The translations under genes were made by a program, and so were the position numbers. A stretch of DNA of 62,680 nt from Planctomycetota bacterium (GTDB lineage Bacteria; Planctomycetota; Planctomycetia; Pirellulales; Pirellulaceae), in the NCBI GenBank assembly GCA_029979005.1, contig JAPOIJ010000006.1:1-62680 (forward strand). The letters are read 5' to 3'. Below are positions 1-8,905 of this stretch, in pieces. Under the pieces are notes generated by a model. That model saw nothing but the letters and a program-made list of their open reading frames with translations, made no database searches and was not told the origin of the DNA. Position 1 is the first letter of the stretch, and the number at the start of each line of letters is the position of its first letter.

Positions 1-721
1 AAAGACTTTTATTCTTCAACAGACTGTATTTTGAATCTCGGTTCCAACTAATAACGATGTCGTCCGTCTTCCGAGCCTGAAAATACTCATCGGGGAGCAT
101 TGGATTCGGCATCATAAAAGCAGCTTTCATCGGCCCTTTGACTCGGTCTTCCGGGTCATCACTCTTAAGCATCGAAAAACTCCTCCAAGCACGTAAAACG
201 GAGGTCGAGTCCTTATCGATGCCAACTTTGTCATAGGTAACCATTGACTCAGGCTTCAAGGTCTTGATCATGGCGAGTGTTTTTTGAGCACGACTGTCCT
301 CGACAGACGCAAATTCACCGACCAGGACGGCGGTCTCCGTAATTTGAGATGCACTCGCAGGCTTCATTCGCTTTGGACGAAGCCGTTTTTGACCACCGTC
401 CTCAAACACCTCAAACCCCAACCCCTGATCAGCAACAATCGGGTTTAAATCAAATTCGTGGACGTAAACATAGGTCTTCAAGCGATGCTGGTCGCTTAAT
501 TCCGCAGCCAGTCGCTGTGCCTGCTGTTTACCGTCTTCACCAACAAACGAGGCGCACATGATCAACCATGGCCCGGCTTTTTTGGTCAACTCTCTCGACT
601 CACCAGATTGCCCTTCAGATTTCTTACTTCCAAACGGGAGCTTAAACCGCTGAGCGTTGGCCGTTTGAGAAAATACCGCAACGGCTAGCAATCCAATAAT
701 CAACAGTCGAATTGTTCTCAT
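1..721 (-). CDS. Secreted protein with SPOR-like segment (3' end outside window)
   Basis: The reading frame opens at ATG 721 and runs leftwards off the window, giving about 240 visible residues. Residues 1-23 form a signal peptide: a basic start, a Leu/Val/Ala core and an Ala-Asn-Ala-Gln junction. After a short Lys/Ser-rich linker, residues about 49-92 (GPWLIMCASFVGEDG, then QAQRLAAEL) resemble the opening of a SPOR or other small alpha/beta repeat, but I cannot assign the family with certainty. The rest is unrecognised. It is probably an exported periplasmic protein. It is divergent from the HTH gene that begins at 1073, so a shared regulatory region is possible. Confidence 0.7.
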   Translation of the reverse strand, partial: MRTIRLLIIGLLAVAVFSQTANAQRFKLPFGSKKSEGQSGESRELTKKAGPWLIMCASFVGEDGKQQAQRLAAELSDQHRLKTYVYVHEFDLNPIVADQGLGFEVFEDGGQKRLRPKRMKPASASQITETAVLVGEFASVEDSRAQKTLAMIKTLKPESMVTYDKVGIDKDSTSVLRAWRSFSMLKSDDPEDRVKGPMKAAFMMPNPMLPDEYFQARKTDDIVISWNRDSKYSLLKNKSL

Positions 722-1072
722 CTCTATCTCCTGACATTTGTGCCGCCAACGATCGCAATCCGTGCTTTATTTCAGGGCGGTTTTCATCACGGCGGGACGG
801 TACCAAACCAGTAAAACTTGAGCCAGACCAATTTAAATTCGGAAAAAAACAAAAACCGATGTCATTTCCAAAAGCTAAAGGGAAAAATTCCACCAAAAAG
901 CCAAATATTCGCTTGAAAATTTTGCATCGCCCAGTCGAATACCTTAAAATTGGGAAATAAGGTGTCTAATGGACACATATTTAACATTGAGGCCTCTTGC
1001 ACAAGTTATGGTGAGAATCACCCCGCTATGGAATAGACGTGCGAAGGCAACGACATTTTTGAGGTTGAAGAA
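722..1072. other. Divergent intergenic region with a small inverted repeat
   Basis: This 351-nt gap separates two divergent genes and holds no convincing coding sequence. The one visible structure is an inverted repeat with 5-bp arms, GTGTC and GACAC, separated by 5 nt at 962-976. It lies about 100 nt upstream of the HTH gene and could be an operator for it, although that is only inference. The rest is A/T-rich and contains presumptive promoters that I cannot place. Confidence 0.4.
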
Positions 1073-2233
1073 ATGCAATACAGTTTTCGTCTCGCCGAGC
1101 TTTTAGGCCACGTTCCCGATCCAAGAAAACGCCCCGGAACCATTAAAGCGATTGTGGAATACACCGGTCTGGATCGCCATCAGGTCGCCGCGCTTCTCAA
1201 AAATGAAGTTAAGTACATTCCTTTAAAAGCGCTTTCCAGATTATGTGACTTCCTGATTGAACACGGGCACGCTACCGCAGACCAATTGCCGGGTGCTCTG
1301 TTTTCTGTGGAGCCGGAGAATTTCTGGGAATTGCTTGCGAGACGTCGGCGTTTGGAAATGTGTGTGGGCGTTCGTAAAGATGTCAGTGCGGAAAATCCAG
1401 ACGTGTCATTCGTCGTTGCCTCCGACTCTGTATTGCTCGGTGAGATTCTCAACGGAGTCACAACGCTTGGTGGAACAGCCAAGTTAAGAAAATCGGATGG
1501 GAACATGTCCATGATGACTTCGGACTCACTTCCCCACCCGGAGCACCTAAAGCAATCACTTGTTTGGAGCCCCGGTCAGGCGGACGAGCAGGAAGTCATC
1601 CGAAGAGCCTCAATGGTCTACAACGAATTCTCCGAATCAAAAGGAGATAAAGCGCTTATCGGTATCGGGAGTACCAAGAGCAATCCGGTTGTTGAAATCG
1701 TGCTGTCCAAGGCGTTTAATTGTGATCCCTTTGAGAGCCAGGATAACGTCAGCGACGCCGCCCAGCGAGCACTTCCCTTTTTCATGAGATACCGGGACAA
1801 CGACCCCCACATCCCATCTTGTTTTGCCGGTTTGAACCTTAGCGAGAATAACAAAACCCTCGACGCTGGCCTCTACTATGAAAACGAACAGGGCGTTTGG
1901 AATCGCTTCGGTAGCGATAATCCAAAGGAAGAGGTCGCCTTTGTATTTTATGTACACCGCGAGTCGCAGGGGCGTTTAGAGATGGTACTAGGCGGATTCT
2001 CTGGGCGAGCGACGCGACTTCTTGCTCGGGCTCTCGCCACCCGTGCCGAGGATTTTTGGCCGCCAATTTACGAAATGCAAGGAATTCAGGTCGGGGGATT
2101 CATGGTCAAATTTACAATGCCCACCAGTAAGAAAGAAACAGATATTTTGCGAACCGATTTGGTCGCGACGACTGAAGTTACAAAAATTCCGCGCGAGGCG
2201 TTTGTCCGACGACTGGAACGTGGCAAGTCTTAA
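1073..2233 (+). CDS. Helix-turn-helix protein with large conserved C-terminal region
   Basis: ATG 1073 is preceded by GAGG. Residues about 1-75 look like an XRE/Cro-type helix-turn-helix: a KRPGTIKAIVEYTGLDRHQV segment is followed by recognition-helix-like KNEVKYIPLKALSRLCDFL. The remaining 300 residues include short conserved-looking stretches such as ALIGIGSTKSNP and HIPSCFAGLN that suggest an alpha/beta domain binding a small ligand or nucleotide, but I do not recognise the family. It is probably a cytoplasmic DNA-binding regulator. The stop codon lies inside a 14-bp tandem duplication (2221-2248), so the end of the coding sequence has been duplicated just downstream. Confidence 0.75.
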   Translation: MQYSFRLAELLGHVPDPRKRPGTIKAIVEYTGLDRHQVAALLKNEVKYIPLKALSRLCDFLIEHGHATADQLPGALFSVEPENFWELLARRRRLEMCVGVRKDVSAENPDVSFVVASDSVLLGEILNGVTTLGGTAKLRKSDGNMSMMTSDSLPHPEHLKQSLVWSPGQADEQEVIRRASMVYNEFSESKGDKALIGIGSTKSNPVVEIVLSKAFNCDPFESQDNVSDAAQRALPFFMRYRDNDPHIPSCFAGLNLSENNKTLDAGLYYENEQGVWNRFGSDNPKEEVAFVFYVHRESQGRLEMVLGGFSGRATRLLARALATRAEDFWPPIYEMQGIQVGGFMVKFTMPTSKKETDILRTDLVATTEVTKIPREAFVRRLERGKS

Positions 2234-2248
2234 TGTGGCAAGTCTTAA
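2221..2248. repeat. 14-bp tandem duplication across a stop codon
   Basis: The unit GTGGCAAGTCTTAA occurs twice in direct succession. The first copy carries the end of the HTH gene, including its TAA. The second copy lies in the downstream intergenic stretch. Confidence 0.85.
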
Positions 2249-2316
2249 CCAGACCATTCAGCCCGCCGCGGCAGCAACTTTACTCCACGTTCAATAGATA
2301 CTCCCGGTAACAATCG

Positions 2317-2688
2317 ATGCTTACCCAATTTTCCGTAGGCCAAGTCTGGACATATAAAACCCGTGACTGCGAACCCAATTCACGAATAACCATCGTCCGA
2401 CTCGATGAAGACCCCGATTTTGGCACGATCGTCCACGTTTTTGTGTCCGGTGTGTCTATTCCTAATGCACAGGCTCCCGGGGGCGTTACAACCTTTATCG
2501 CCCACCTTCCCTACTCGGAGGAGGGGTTGGAACAATGCGTGCTTCAACTCGATGGAGAATCCACGGAGTTGCCCGACTATGAAGGCGCCTACCAACTTTG
2601 GCGTAACGCATTTGAATCAAACGAAGCAGGCGTATTTGATGATCCAGTCAGCGAGGTCATTGCCTCAATGGCAACCTTCGCCCACTAG
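2317..2688 (+). CDS. Hypothetical protein, 123 aa
   Basis: ATG 2317 to TAG 2688. It is a small acidic soluble protein without a signal peptide or membrane segment. It opens with FSVGQVWTYKTRDCEPNSRI, the kind of start seen in small beta-strand-rich proteins that begin with a GQVW motif. The C-terminal third is helical and acidic (ELPDYEGAYQLWRNAFES). I know no function for it. It follows the HTH gene by 83 nt on the same strand and could be co-transcribed with it. Confidence 0.7.
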   Translation: MLTQFSVGQVWTYKTRDCEPNSRITIVRLDEDPDFGTIVHVFVSGVSIPNAQAPGGVTTFIAHLPYSEEGLEQCVLQLDGESTELPDYEGAYQLWRNAFESNEAGVFDDPVSEVIASMATFAH

Positions 2689-2719
2689 CACGCACGATGG
2701 CAACCCACCTAATCGATAC

Positions 2720-3478
2720 TTACCTTGGGACCAATCGGACTCTGGTGATGATCAAATCAGAATTAGGATCTATTTCCTTGCCAATCAGGGCCAAGGTTGA
2801 GTTTTCCGGTTTGCCAAGCCGCACCATTACTTGCTCGGTAAAGTCAGTATCCTGAGGCAGGGCGTAAAACGTTACCGGCCTTCGATCTCCCAGACAAATA
2901 TCAAGACTACCCTCATATTTTGAGCGGTAGGTGATGAAACACCGGAAGTAACCGGTTTTTCGATCTTCGATCGCTAAATCCCACTTCGCTTCGCCAGAGC
3001 TCGACCAAGCGCTAATCCCGGTGCTCTTTGCCTCACACCCCGCAACCTTCGCCGAACGGATCGGTAAATTTAGACTTCCATCAGACTCCTGCCTAACGGT
3101 TGATTTGGAGATTCCAGATTCGCCGTTATCCAGCGACACCGAATCCTCAACTATCCCCCCCGCTTTTTGGGCCGGTTCATCTGCAACCACTGAGGCTTTT
3201 CTTTCCTCAAGATCCTCGTCCGCTCCAACCGGAACAACTCCCACCGAACGAGTCTGACCTGACGGATTACTTTCACCCGCCTCATCATCATTGGAAAGCA
3301 ATAAAACTGTTGCTGTCATTGCAATTACGGCAGTTGAAACTAAGAACATTATGACACGAATATCCAATAAATCGTGAAACCAGGGCTTGAGTTCTATATC
3401 CAGCTCACTGTCGCCAGATGAAGCGGCCTCAGGCATCCTAGATTCAGTGTGATTTTCTTCCATCCGCTTGTCTTTCAC
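2720..3478 (-). CDS. Membrane-anchored hypothetical protein with C-terminal beta domain
   Basis: The frame opens at GTG 3478; an in-frame ATG at 3463 is an alternative start. Residues about 1-40 are acidic and cytoplasmic. Residues 41-62 form one transmembrane helix (VIMFLVSTAVIAMTATVLLL). After a low-complexity linker, residues about 130-252 form a compact region with two cysteines and beta-strand periodicity, ending in SDLIITRVRLVPR, which is reminiscent of galactose-binding or LamG-like beta-sandwiches. It is probably a single-pass protein with an extracytoplasmic domain. It is convergent with the preceding small gene, and the function is unknown. Confidence 0.65.
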   Translation of the reverse strand: MKDKRMEENHTESRMPEAASSGDSELDIELKPWFHDLLDIRVIMFLVSTAVIAMTATVLLLSNDDEAGESNPSGQTRSVGVVPVGADEDLEERKASVVADEPAQKAGGIVEDSVSLDNGESGISKSTVRQESDGSLNLPIRSAKVAGCEAKSTGISAWSSSGEAKWDLAIEDRKTGYFRCFITYRSKYEGSLDICLGDRRPVTFYALPQDTDFTEQVMVRLGKPENSTLALIGKEIDPNSDLIITRVRLVPR

Positions 3479-4018
3479 CTTCCAAATGATTTACAGATCT
3501 ATCTCTCAAGAGTTTCTCTGCTCTCAAGCAATTCCAAATAATGAAGCTGGACTCTTCTAGCATGCATCTATCACGCAATCAAAAAATGCCATCACTCTGA
3601 TTTGAATTTAATCCCCTTGGTGGGAAAGCTTCAAAGTCTAACGGATTAGTACCTAGGTTGGCCCCCAGAACGTTTGATCAATATTGAATTTAGATCATTC
3701 TCATCCGAGAAACACCCTAAATAAGCCGATTAAATCAACGTCATCTCACTCTTAAACAACACTCGAGTCAATTCGGCTATTAGTTAGAAACCCCTGACTA
3801 AAATTCAAAATTTGGTTGCCCTGATGATTCGGAGCTTACAAGTCGTTCCGATTTTAACGCTCAATAAAAGCACGATTTGTATTCAATTAACGATCCTTCA
3901 AACCGTTCTATTGAGAGAGCGATTTGCTGCCGATGTACTCATTGGGAATCAAAATATTTGAAATCCCAATCGCAAGACTCGGGTCACTCGGCCCGAACCA
4001 TCACTGACGGGGGCAAAT
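3479..4018. other. Long intergenic region, no gene seen
   Basis: This 540-nt A/T-rich stretch lies between a minus-strand gene start and a plus-strand gene. Short open frames in it have no protein-like composition. It contains one copy of the palindrome ACCTAGGT (3651-3658), which also occurs at two other intergenic sites in the window. I see no tRNA, terminator or riboswitch. Confidence 0.4.
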
Positions 4019-4303
4019 GTGTCACAGGACATCAACGTAGTAGCATTGGTAAAAGGCGAAGAACGCTACATCTTTTTGTTTAATGACAAAAAGAAGGGCG
4101 AAACGCTTCGTACGCTTGGTCGCTACGCGTCAGACGGAAAGCTCAGTTTCTCGTGGTATGATGCTGCAGTCTTGAGCCAAAAAGTTCGAAATATTCAAAA
4201 AACCGAAACCCCTACCGAACCGTCTCCCGGTCGCTTTGCAGCTCCGCATCTTGGGGATTTGTTCTCCAACGAGGATCTATTTTCTGGGGAAGACACCTTC
4301 TAA
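4019..4303 (+). CDS. Small hypothetical protein upstream of xerC
   Basis: GTG 4019 to TAA 4303, 94 residues. The N-terminal half reads VVALVKGEERYIFLFND, then RTLGRYASDGKLSFSW, and ends in a helix (YDAAVLSQKVRNIQK). The C-terminus is a Pro-rich, acidic, probably disordered tail. It has no signal peptide. It lies 80 nt upstream of the recombinase gene on the same strand, so co-transcription is likely. The family is not recognised with certainty, but the composition is that of a real protein. Confidence 0.65.
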   Translation: MSQDINVVALVKGEERYIFLFNDKKKGETLRTLGRYASDGKLSFSWYDAAVLSQKVRNIQKTETPTEPSPGRFAAPHLGDLFSNEDLFSGEDTF

Positions 4304-4383
4304 AGACATTGTGTTTAAATTGTCTTCGAGCCTGTCGAACTGTTTTGTAGGTACCGTGGTCCGAGTACAGGAGCGACCTCGAA

Positions 4384-5292
4384 TTGGAAAAATCCATCCC
4401 CCGATTTCTGCGTTACCTGAGTGTCGAACGAAATTGTTCTGATCTGACCATTAAGTCCTACCGCGAAGATCTCGAATTGCTGTATGGCTTTCTCTGCGAC
4501 ACGCTCACTTCGAGCCCGAGACCCTCGAAAATTACCCCATTAGATTTGCGAAAATATGTCTCGGCACTTCACGAATCGGGATATGCCAAGAGTTCAGTTT
4601 CGCGACGACTCGCTTCCATGCGAAGTTACTTCAAGTTTTGCCAGCGTGAAGGACTATGCGAAACCAACCCCGCTAAGCCTTTGAGGAATCCACGACGCGA
4701 GCGAAAACTGCCGCACTTCCTGACAGGCTCGGAAATCGGGCAACTGCTTTCAGCGCCTTCAAAAAATGAACCGCTGGGAATTCGGGACCGTGCGATTCTT
4801 GAAACTCTTTATTCCGCGGGCTTACGTGTTAGCGAACTGGTTGGCGTAAATCTGGACGACCTCGATCTCACCGATGGTCTCGTTCGCGTGCGGGGAAAAG
4901 GTAAGCGAGAGCGACTGGCTCCGCTAGGCAGTTTTGCGGTCAGAGCATTGCGTCTATGGCTCAAAAAACGAACTCCAGCTCGCGGTTTAAGCAAAGAAGA
5001 TTCAGCGGCGGTATTTCTCAACAAATTTGGAAAACGACTTACCACGCGAAGTGTTGCGAGAATGCTGGAAAAGTACCTCAAGGTCACTGGACTGGACTTA
5101 CGCACTTCTCCTCACACGCTGAGACACAGCTTCGCTACGCACCTCCTCGATCGTGGAGCCGATATTCGCAGTGTTCAAGAATTACTGGGACACAAAAGCC
5201 TCGTCACCACTCAGATCTATACTCATGTCAGTACTGCAGGTCTAAGACAGGCTTACGAGAGAGCCCATCCGCGGGCTCGAAAAGATGCGTAG
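4384..5292 (+). CDS. xerC: Tyrosine recombinase XerC/XerD family
   Basis: A site-specific recombinase that resolves chromosome dimers at dif near the division septum. It has 302 residues, the normal Xer length. Residues about 1-88 are the SAM-like core-binding domain (FLRYLSVERNCSDLTIKSY). The catalytic domain follows with Arg in SAGLRVSELVGV, Lys in VRGKGKRERLAPL, HTLRHSFATHLLDRGAD, His in LLGHKSLVTTQIYTH and the Tyr nucleophile in that last segment. TTG 4384 is chosen because it sits about 10 nt after a GGAG and gives the family's usual N-terminus. Being alone and next to housekeeping genes, it looks like the resident Xer rather than a phage or integron integrase. XerC versus XerD cannot be decided here. 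Confidence 0.9.
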   Translation: MEKSIPRFLRYLSVERNCSDLTIKSYREDLELLYGFLCDTLTSSPRPSKITPLDLRKYVSALHESGYAKSSVSRRLASMRSYFKFCQREGLCETNPAKPLRNPRRERKLPHFLTGSEIGQLLSAPSKNEPLGIRDRAILETLYSAGLRVSELVGVNLDDLDLTDGLVRVRGKGKRERLAPLGSFAVRALRLWLKKRTPARGLSKEDSAAVFLNKFGKRLTTRSVARMLEKYLKVTGLDLRTSPHTLRHSFATHLLDRGADIRSVQELLGHKSLVTTQIYTHVSTAGLRQAYERAHPRARKDA

Positions 5293-5357
5293 ACTTAGGA
5301 TTACAGCGAGTCGTTAAAATCAGGCAGCGGAGTTAGCATGATTTCCCAGCAGCCATG

Positions 5358-6410
5358 TTAGGGGCTGTTCTTCCCTCGTATCTGAGGCAACGAGGCACTG
5401 TCTTTTCCGGAGATTCGATCAGAGACAATCGATTTCAAATCGACTCCTTCTTGTTGTCGCAAGGAAATCTCGTTAGGCGTCATCGCAATCCTACCGTCGC
5501 CCGTGAGCAACCAGAATGATGGTACCGACCGCACACCATAGTCAAACAAAACTGGATGCTTCAGTCCCTCAGTCATGCCATGCGGGCCTGCTAATTTACC
5601 GGTTGCGATCAATTTAATTGCAGCTTCCTGCGTCTTGTCCACATTGATCGATAACAGGCGAAGACCGTGCTTCTCCTTCAACTCCCGATAAACTTCGTGA
5701 ACCCTCTGCTGATCCAACTCAACATTCTGTCTCGCCGTCGTCCAAAAATTTAGCAGTAGATGATTTCCACCAAACTGCTGAGACTTAATCTTCTTATCGC
5801 CCGTGAGACTGGAAATTTCAAACGGCGGGGCGGGATCCCCTGTTTTCAATAACGGAGTAATCTCTACTTGAAGTGGCGGTAATGAAACTTCGTCAACATC
5901 TTCAAGAATTTCAATTTGAGCAAAGAGTTCAAACACATAAGTCGTCTTTTCAATTTGGCGATCCAGCCTCGCCGATAGCGAGTAAGTGCCGACGGGCACA
6001 TCGTATACAACAAACTGCCCTTCCGAATCGAACTTGATATCAAAGACCTTCGCCTGTTGCATGAGCTTGTCGCGCTCGGCAAGATATTTCTTCCCTTCGT
6101 CTGATGCCAGAAATTTTTCTGACCAAGCAAGCTTATCTTCATTTTTCCATTCATCAAATTTCTCTGGGAATGCCGGTAACGGCCAGTCCACTTGCTCCTT
6201 GAGCGTGGCTTTTAACTGGTCAAAGGGAACGGTCAACGTTAGACCATCCCAGGATTTCCGATTGGCTTGGGCATACTCAATTTTCCCGCGAACCACCGCA
6301 TCCTCAGCGAAAACGGAGGCAGCACTTAAAAACATCACAACGAAAAAAACCAACAATTCTGCACACAACTTTTGCGATACAAACCGAGTTTTTGAACGGC
6401 ACAATTGCAT
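5358..6410 (-). CDS. Thioredoxin-fold (TlpA/AhpC-like) exported protein lacking the CxxC
   Basis: ATG 6410 begins a protein of 350 residues. A signal peptide is visible (ELLVFFVVMFLSAASVFAED). The middle region includes a segment resembling an Ig- or prealbumin-like carrier domain (YDVPVGTYSLSARLD). The C-terminal 150 residues have the thioredoxin/AhpC-TSA fold: GDPAPPFEISSLTG, LLLNFWTT, LRLLSINVD and the cis-Pro region VRSVPSFWLLTGDGRI. Where TlpA/ResA proteins carry WCxxC, this protein has FWTTARQNVEL with no cysteine, so it cannot do thiol-disulfide exchange in the usual way. It probably acts in the periplasm as a binding or structural protein. It is convergent with xerC. Confidence 0.75.
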   Translation of the reverse strand: MQLCRSKTRFVSQKLCAELLVFFVVMFLSAASVFAEDAVVRGKIEYAQANRKSWDGLTLTVPFDQLKATLKEQVDWPLPAFPEKFDEWKNEDKLAWSEKFLASDEGKKYLAERDKLMQQAKVFDIKFDSEGQFVVYDVPVGTYSLSARLDRQIEKTTYVFELFAQIEILEDVDEVSLPPLQVEITPLLKTGDPAPPFEISSLTGDKKIKSQQFGGNHLLLNFWTTARQNVELDQQRVHEVYRELKEKHGLRLLSINVDKTQEAAIKLIATGKLAGPHGMTEGLKHPVLFDYGVRSVPSFWLLTGDGRIAMTPNEISLRQQEGVDLKSIVSDRISGKDSASLPQIRGKNSP

Positions 6411-6744
6411 TACGAACCACCAAAAAATTGTAGAAAAACCGGAAAGGCGATGATCTGAATCGAAAATACCTTCCCCTCAGGCTATTTATCGGCACCGTGA
6501 ACGTCAACGAGAACCCTTCCTAATCGCTCAGGTTGATGCTTTGGTTTAACGATTTAAAGGATTAGCGTTAAATACCGTTGAAATTCGAAGGATTTATCAG
6601 CAGATTGGCAGTTGGCAGTTGACCATCAGGCTGCCCAAAAATTAAACTCTCAAGCTTGCATGAACCGGCGTTCTTCGGTGATTGCCGATTAACTTGCCAG
6701 CCGCTTTATGAGCGGTGTTTCACTTATTGCCTGAGGAGATCAGG
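6411..6744. other. Intergenic region upstream of purA
   Basis: This 334-nt stretch lies between two divergent genes. It shows a short direct repeat of TTGGCAG (near 6605-6618). No RNA gene or riboswitch is evident. It presumably contains the purA promoter. Confidence 0.35.
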
Positions 6745-8073
6745 GTGCCTGGACAGTGTGTAATTGGATTGCAGTGGGGTGATGAAGCCAAAGGAAAATT
6801 GGTCGACTTGCTAACCGATGGAAAAGACCTTGTCGTTCGCTATCAGGGGGGAGCCAATGCCGGCCATACCGTCGTGATTGGAGACGATGTCTACAAACTC
6901 CACCATATTCCCAGCGGGATCATTAACGAAGGTGTCCTGAATTTGATCACCCCGGGAGTAGTGATCAATCCACCAACGATTCTCAAAGAGATCAATTCAC
7001 TTGCCGAGCGAGGAATCGACGTCTCCACGCGAATGAAGATCAGCCAGCGTGCCCACGTTGTCATGCCATGGCACGTCCTCGAAGACAAAATGTGGAACGA
7101 GCTTGTTTCCGGTGAAGATAACATCGGAACGACGCTGCGGGGAATTGGCCCCTGCTACGCTGACAAAATTGGCCGCAGTTTTGCAATTCGAATCGGCGAC
7201 TTAATTCAGCCCGATTTTCCGGAGCGTGTTCGAAAAATTGTTGCGGTGAAAAAGAAAGTTCTCTCTGCAGCTTCCGGTGCCGACGAAACTGCACTCGATG
7301 CCGAGGCGATTATCACGGAGTATCAGGCGTATGCCCAGCAACTAGAGCCGATGATCACCGATACCAATCGAATCTTGCTCGACGCGGTCGATGAAAACAA
7401 AGACATCCTTTTCGAAGGAGCTCAGGGCTCACTGCTCGACATCGATCATGGCACCTTCCCATTCGTCACCAGCAGTAACAGTTCAGGTGTTGGCATCTCG
7501 ACAGGCTCGGGTGTTCCAGGAAACTGGATCGAAAAGGTAATTGGCGTTACCAAGAGCTACGCGACTCGCGTTGGTGGAGGCCCCTTCCCTACCGAGCAGG
7601 ACAATGAAAAAGGTCAACACATCCGCGACATGGGTAACGAGTATGGCACGACTACCGGACGGCCTCGCCGATGCGGCTGGTTTGACGCTGTGGCCGCTCG
7701 CTACACCGCACGACTTGGCGGTGCGACATCGGTTGCATTAACCATGCTGGATGTTCTCAGCGAACTTGAATCCATCGATGTCTGTGTGGCTTATGAAATC
7801 GACGGGGAGCGCATTGAGCACTTCCCTGCCAACGTCAATGATCTCCGAAACTTAACGCCGGTCTACGAATCCCTACCGGGCTGGCAAGTCGACGTAACCG
7901 GTGCTCGCTCGTTAGACGACTTGCCCCTCAATGCCGTTCGCTATGCTCGTAAGATTGAGACATTAATCGGCCGCCCAATCGAGTTCATTTCGGTCGGACC
8001 GGACCGGGCACAAACCATCCGGATTTCTCAAGACGAATCACTAGAAGAGTACCTTAACGCGAAAGCGGTTTGA
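6745..8073 (+). CDS. purA: Adenylosuccinate synthetase
   Basis: Joins IMP and aspartate using GTP to form adenylosuccinate, the first committed step of AMP synthesis in the cytoplasm. The protein is 442 residues from GTG 6745. That start is chosen because GAGGAG sits 6 nt upstream and the protein then opens directly at the conserved [14 protein letters not shown] loop; an in-frame GTG at 6715 would add 10 residues. The loop has Ala where many family members have Gly (GDEGKGK). Other family segments are present: [41 protein letters not shown] and [13 protein letters not shown]. It is the first gene of a plus-strand run with uppS and cdsA. Confidence 0.95.
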   Translation: MPGQCVIGLQWGDEAKGKLVDLLTDGKDLVVRYQGGANAGHTVVIGDDVYKLHHIPSGIINEGVLNLITPGVVINPPTILKEINSLAERGIDVSTRMKISQRAHVVMPWHVLEDKMWNELVSGEDNIGTTLRGIGPCYADKIGRSFAIRIGDLIQPDFPERVRKIVAVKKKVLSAASGADETALDAEAIITEYQAYAQQLEPMITDTNRILLDAVDENKDILFEGAQGSLLDIDHGTFPFVTSSNSSGVGISTGSGVPGNWIEKVIGVTKSYATRVGGGPFPTEQDNEKGQHIRDMGNEYGTTTGRPRRCGWFDAVAARYTARLGGATSVALTMLDVLSELESIDVCVAYEIDGERIEHFPANVNDLRNLTPVYESLPGWQVDVTGARSLDDLPLNAVRYARKIETLIGRPIEFISVGPDRAQTIRISQDESLEEYLNAKAV

Positions 8074-8143
8074 GTTTCCAAAACTTAAACCTTGTTATCG
8101 AATTGAAATCCACTCGCCGTTTTAAATTGCAGTTACAGGCTCC

Positions 8144-8905
8144 ATGAATTCATCCGATAGTCAATTGCAACTTGATGTGTCCCCGGAAAAGATTCCGAGG
8201 CACGTTGCGATTATCATGGACGGGAATGGGCGATGGGCTCAGCGGCAGGAATTACCCCGTATTCGAGGCCATCAGCAAGGCGCTAAAACCGTGCGATTAA
8301 TCACGGAAGAATGTGCCCGGCTCGGGATCAAACAACTTACTCTCTATTGCCTCTCCAGTGAAAACTGGAAACGCCCTGAGGATGAGCTTGAGTTCCTTAT
8401 GTTCTTGCTCTCCCAGTATATGATTCAAGAGCGAGAGACGATGATGGAGAACAACATTCGTCTTCAGATCATTGGAAGACGCGAGCGGATCCCTGCGGAT
8501 GTTCAAACGGAGATGGATCAATCTCTCGAGATGACCTCTGGTAACACCGGCACCTGCCTGTGCCTTGCGATTAATTACGGCGGTCGCGCTGAGATCGTGG
8601 ATGCCGTTCGGCAAATCACTTCCGAAGTGATCGCCGGAAAACTTGACGCTTCTGAGATCACCGAAACAACTGTTTCCGACCACCTTTACACCGCTGGAAT
8701 GTCTGATCCTGATCTGTTGATTCGCACCGCTGGCGAAATGAGGATTAGCAATTACTTACTTTGGCAGATCAGCTATGCTGAAATGTGGGTCACTGATAAA
8801 ATGTGGCCCGAGTTCTCAATCGCAGATTTCCACCAAGCGATTGGTGATTTTTCAAAACGGAATCGACGATTTGGTGGACTCAACAGTGAGGATCCAACGT
8901 GCTAG
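8144..8905 (+). CDS. uppS: Isoprenyl transferase (undecaprenyl diphosphate synthase)
   Basis: A cis-prenyltransferase that adds isopentenyl diphosphate units to farnesyl diphosphate, making the lipid carrier for cell-wall and polysaccharide precursors. It has 253 residues, the normal length. The catalytic Asp is residue 26 in IIMDGNGRWAQ. The other conserved regions are LYCLSSENWKRP, the DPDLLIRTAGEMRISNYLLW motif and SYAEMW. The coding sequence overlaps cdsA by 7 nt (8899-8905), which indicates translational coupling and a shared transcript. Its product would support the polysaccharide cluster at 28-37 kb. Confidence 0.95.
   Translation: MNSSDSQLQLDVSPEKIPRHVAIIMDGNGRWAQRQELPRIRGHQQGAKTVRLITEECARLGIKQLTLYCLSSENWKRPEDELEFLMFLLSQYMIQERETMMENNIRLQIIGRRERIPADVQTEMDQSLEMTSGNTGTCLCLAINYGGRAEIVDAVRQITSEVIAGKLDASEITETTVSDHLYTAGMSDPDLLIRTAGEMRISNYLLWQISYAEMWVTDKMWPEFSIADFHQAIGDFSKRNRRFGGLNSEDPTC

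Noticed and set aside
8071-8100. Readthrough of the purA TGA
   Set aside because: A TAA follows after four codons and the protein already has full length.
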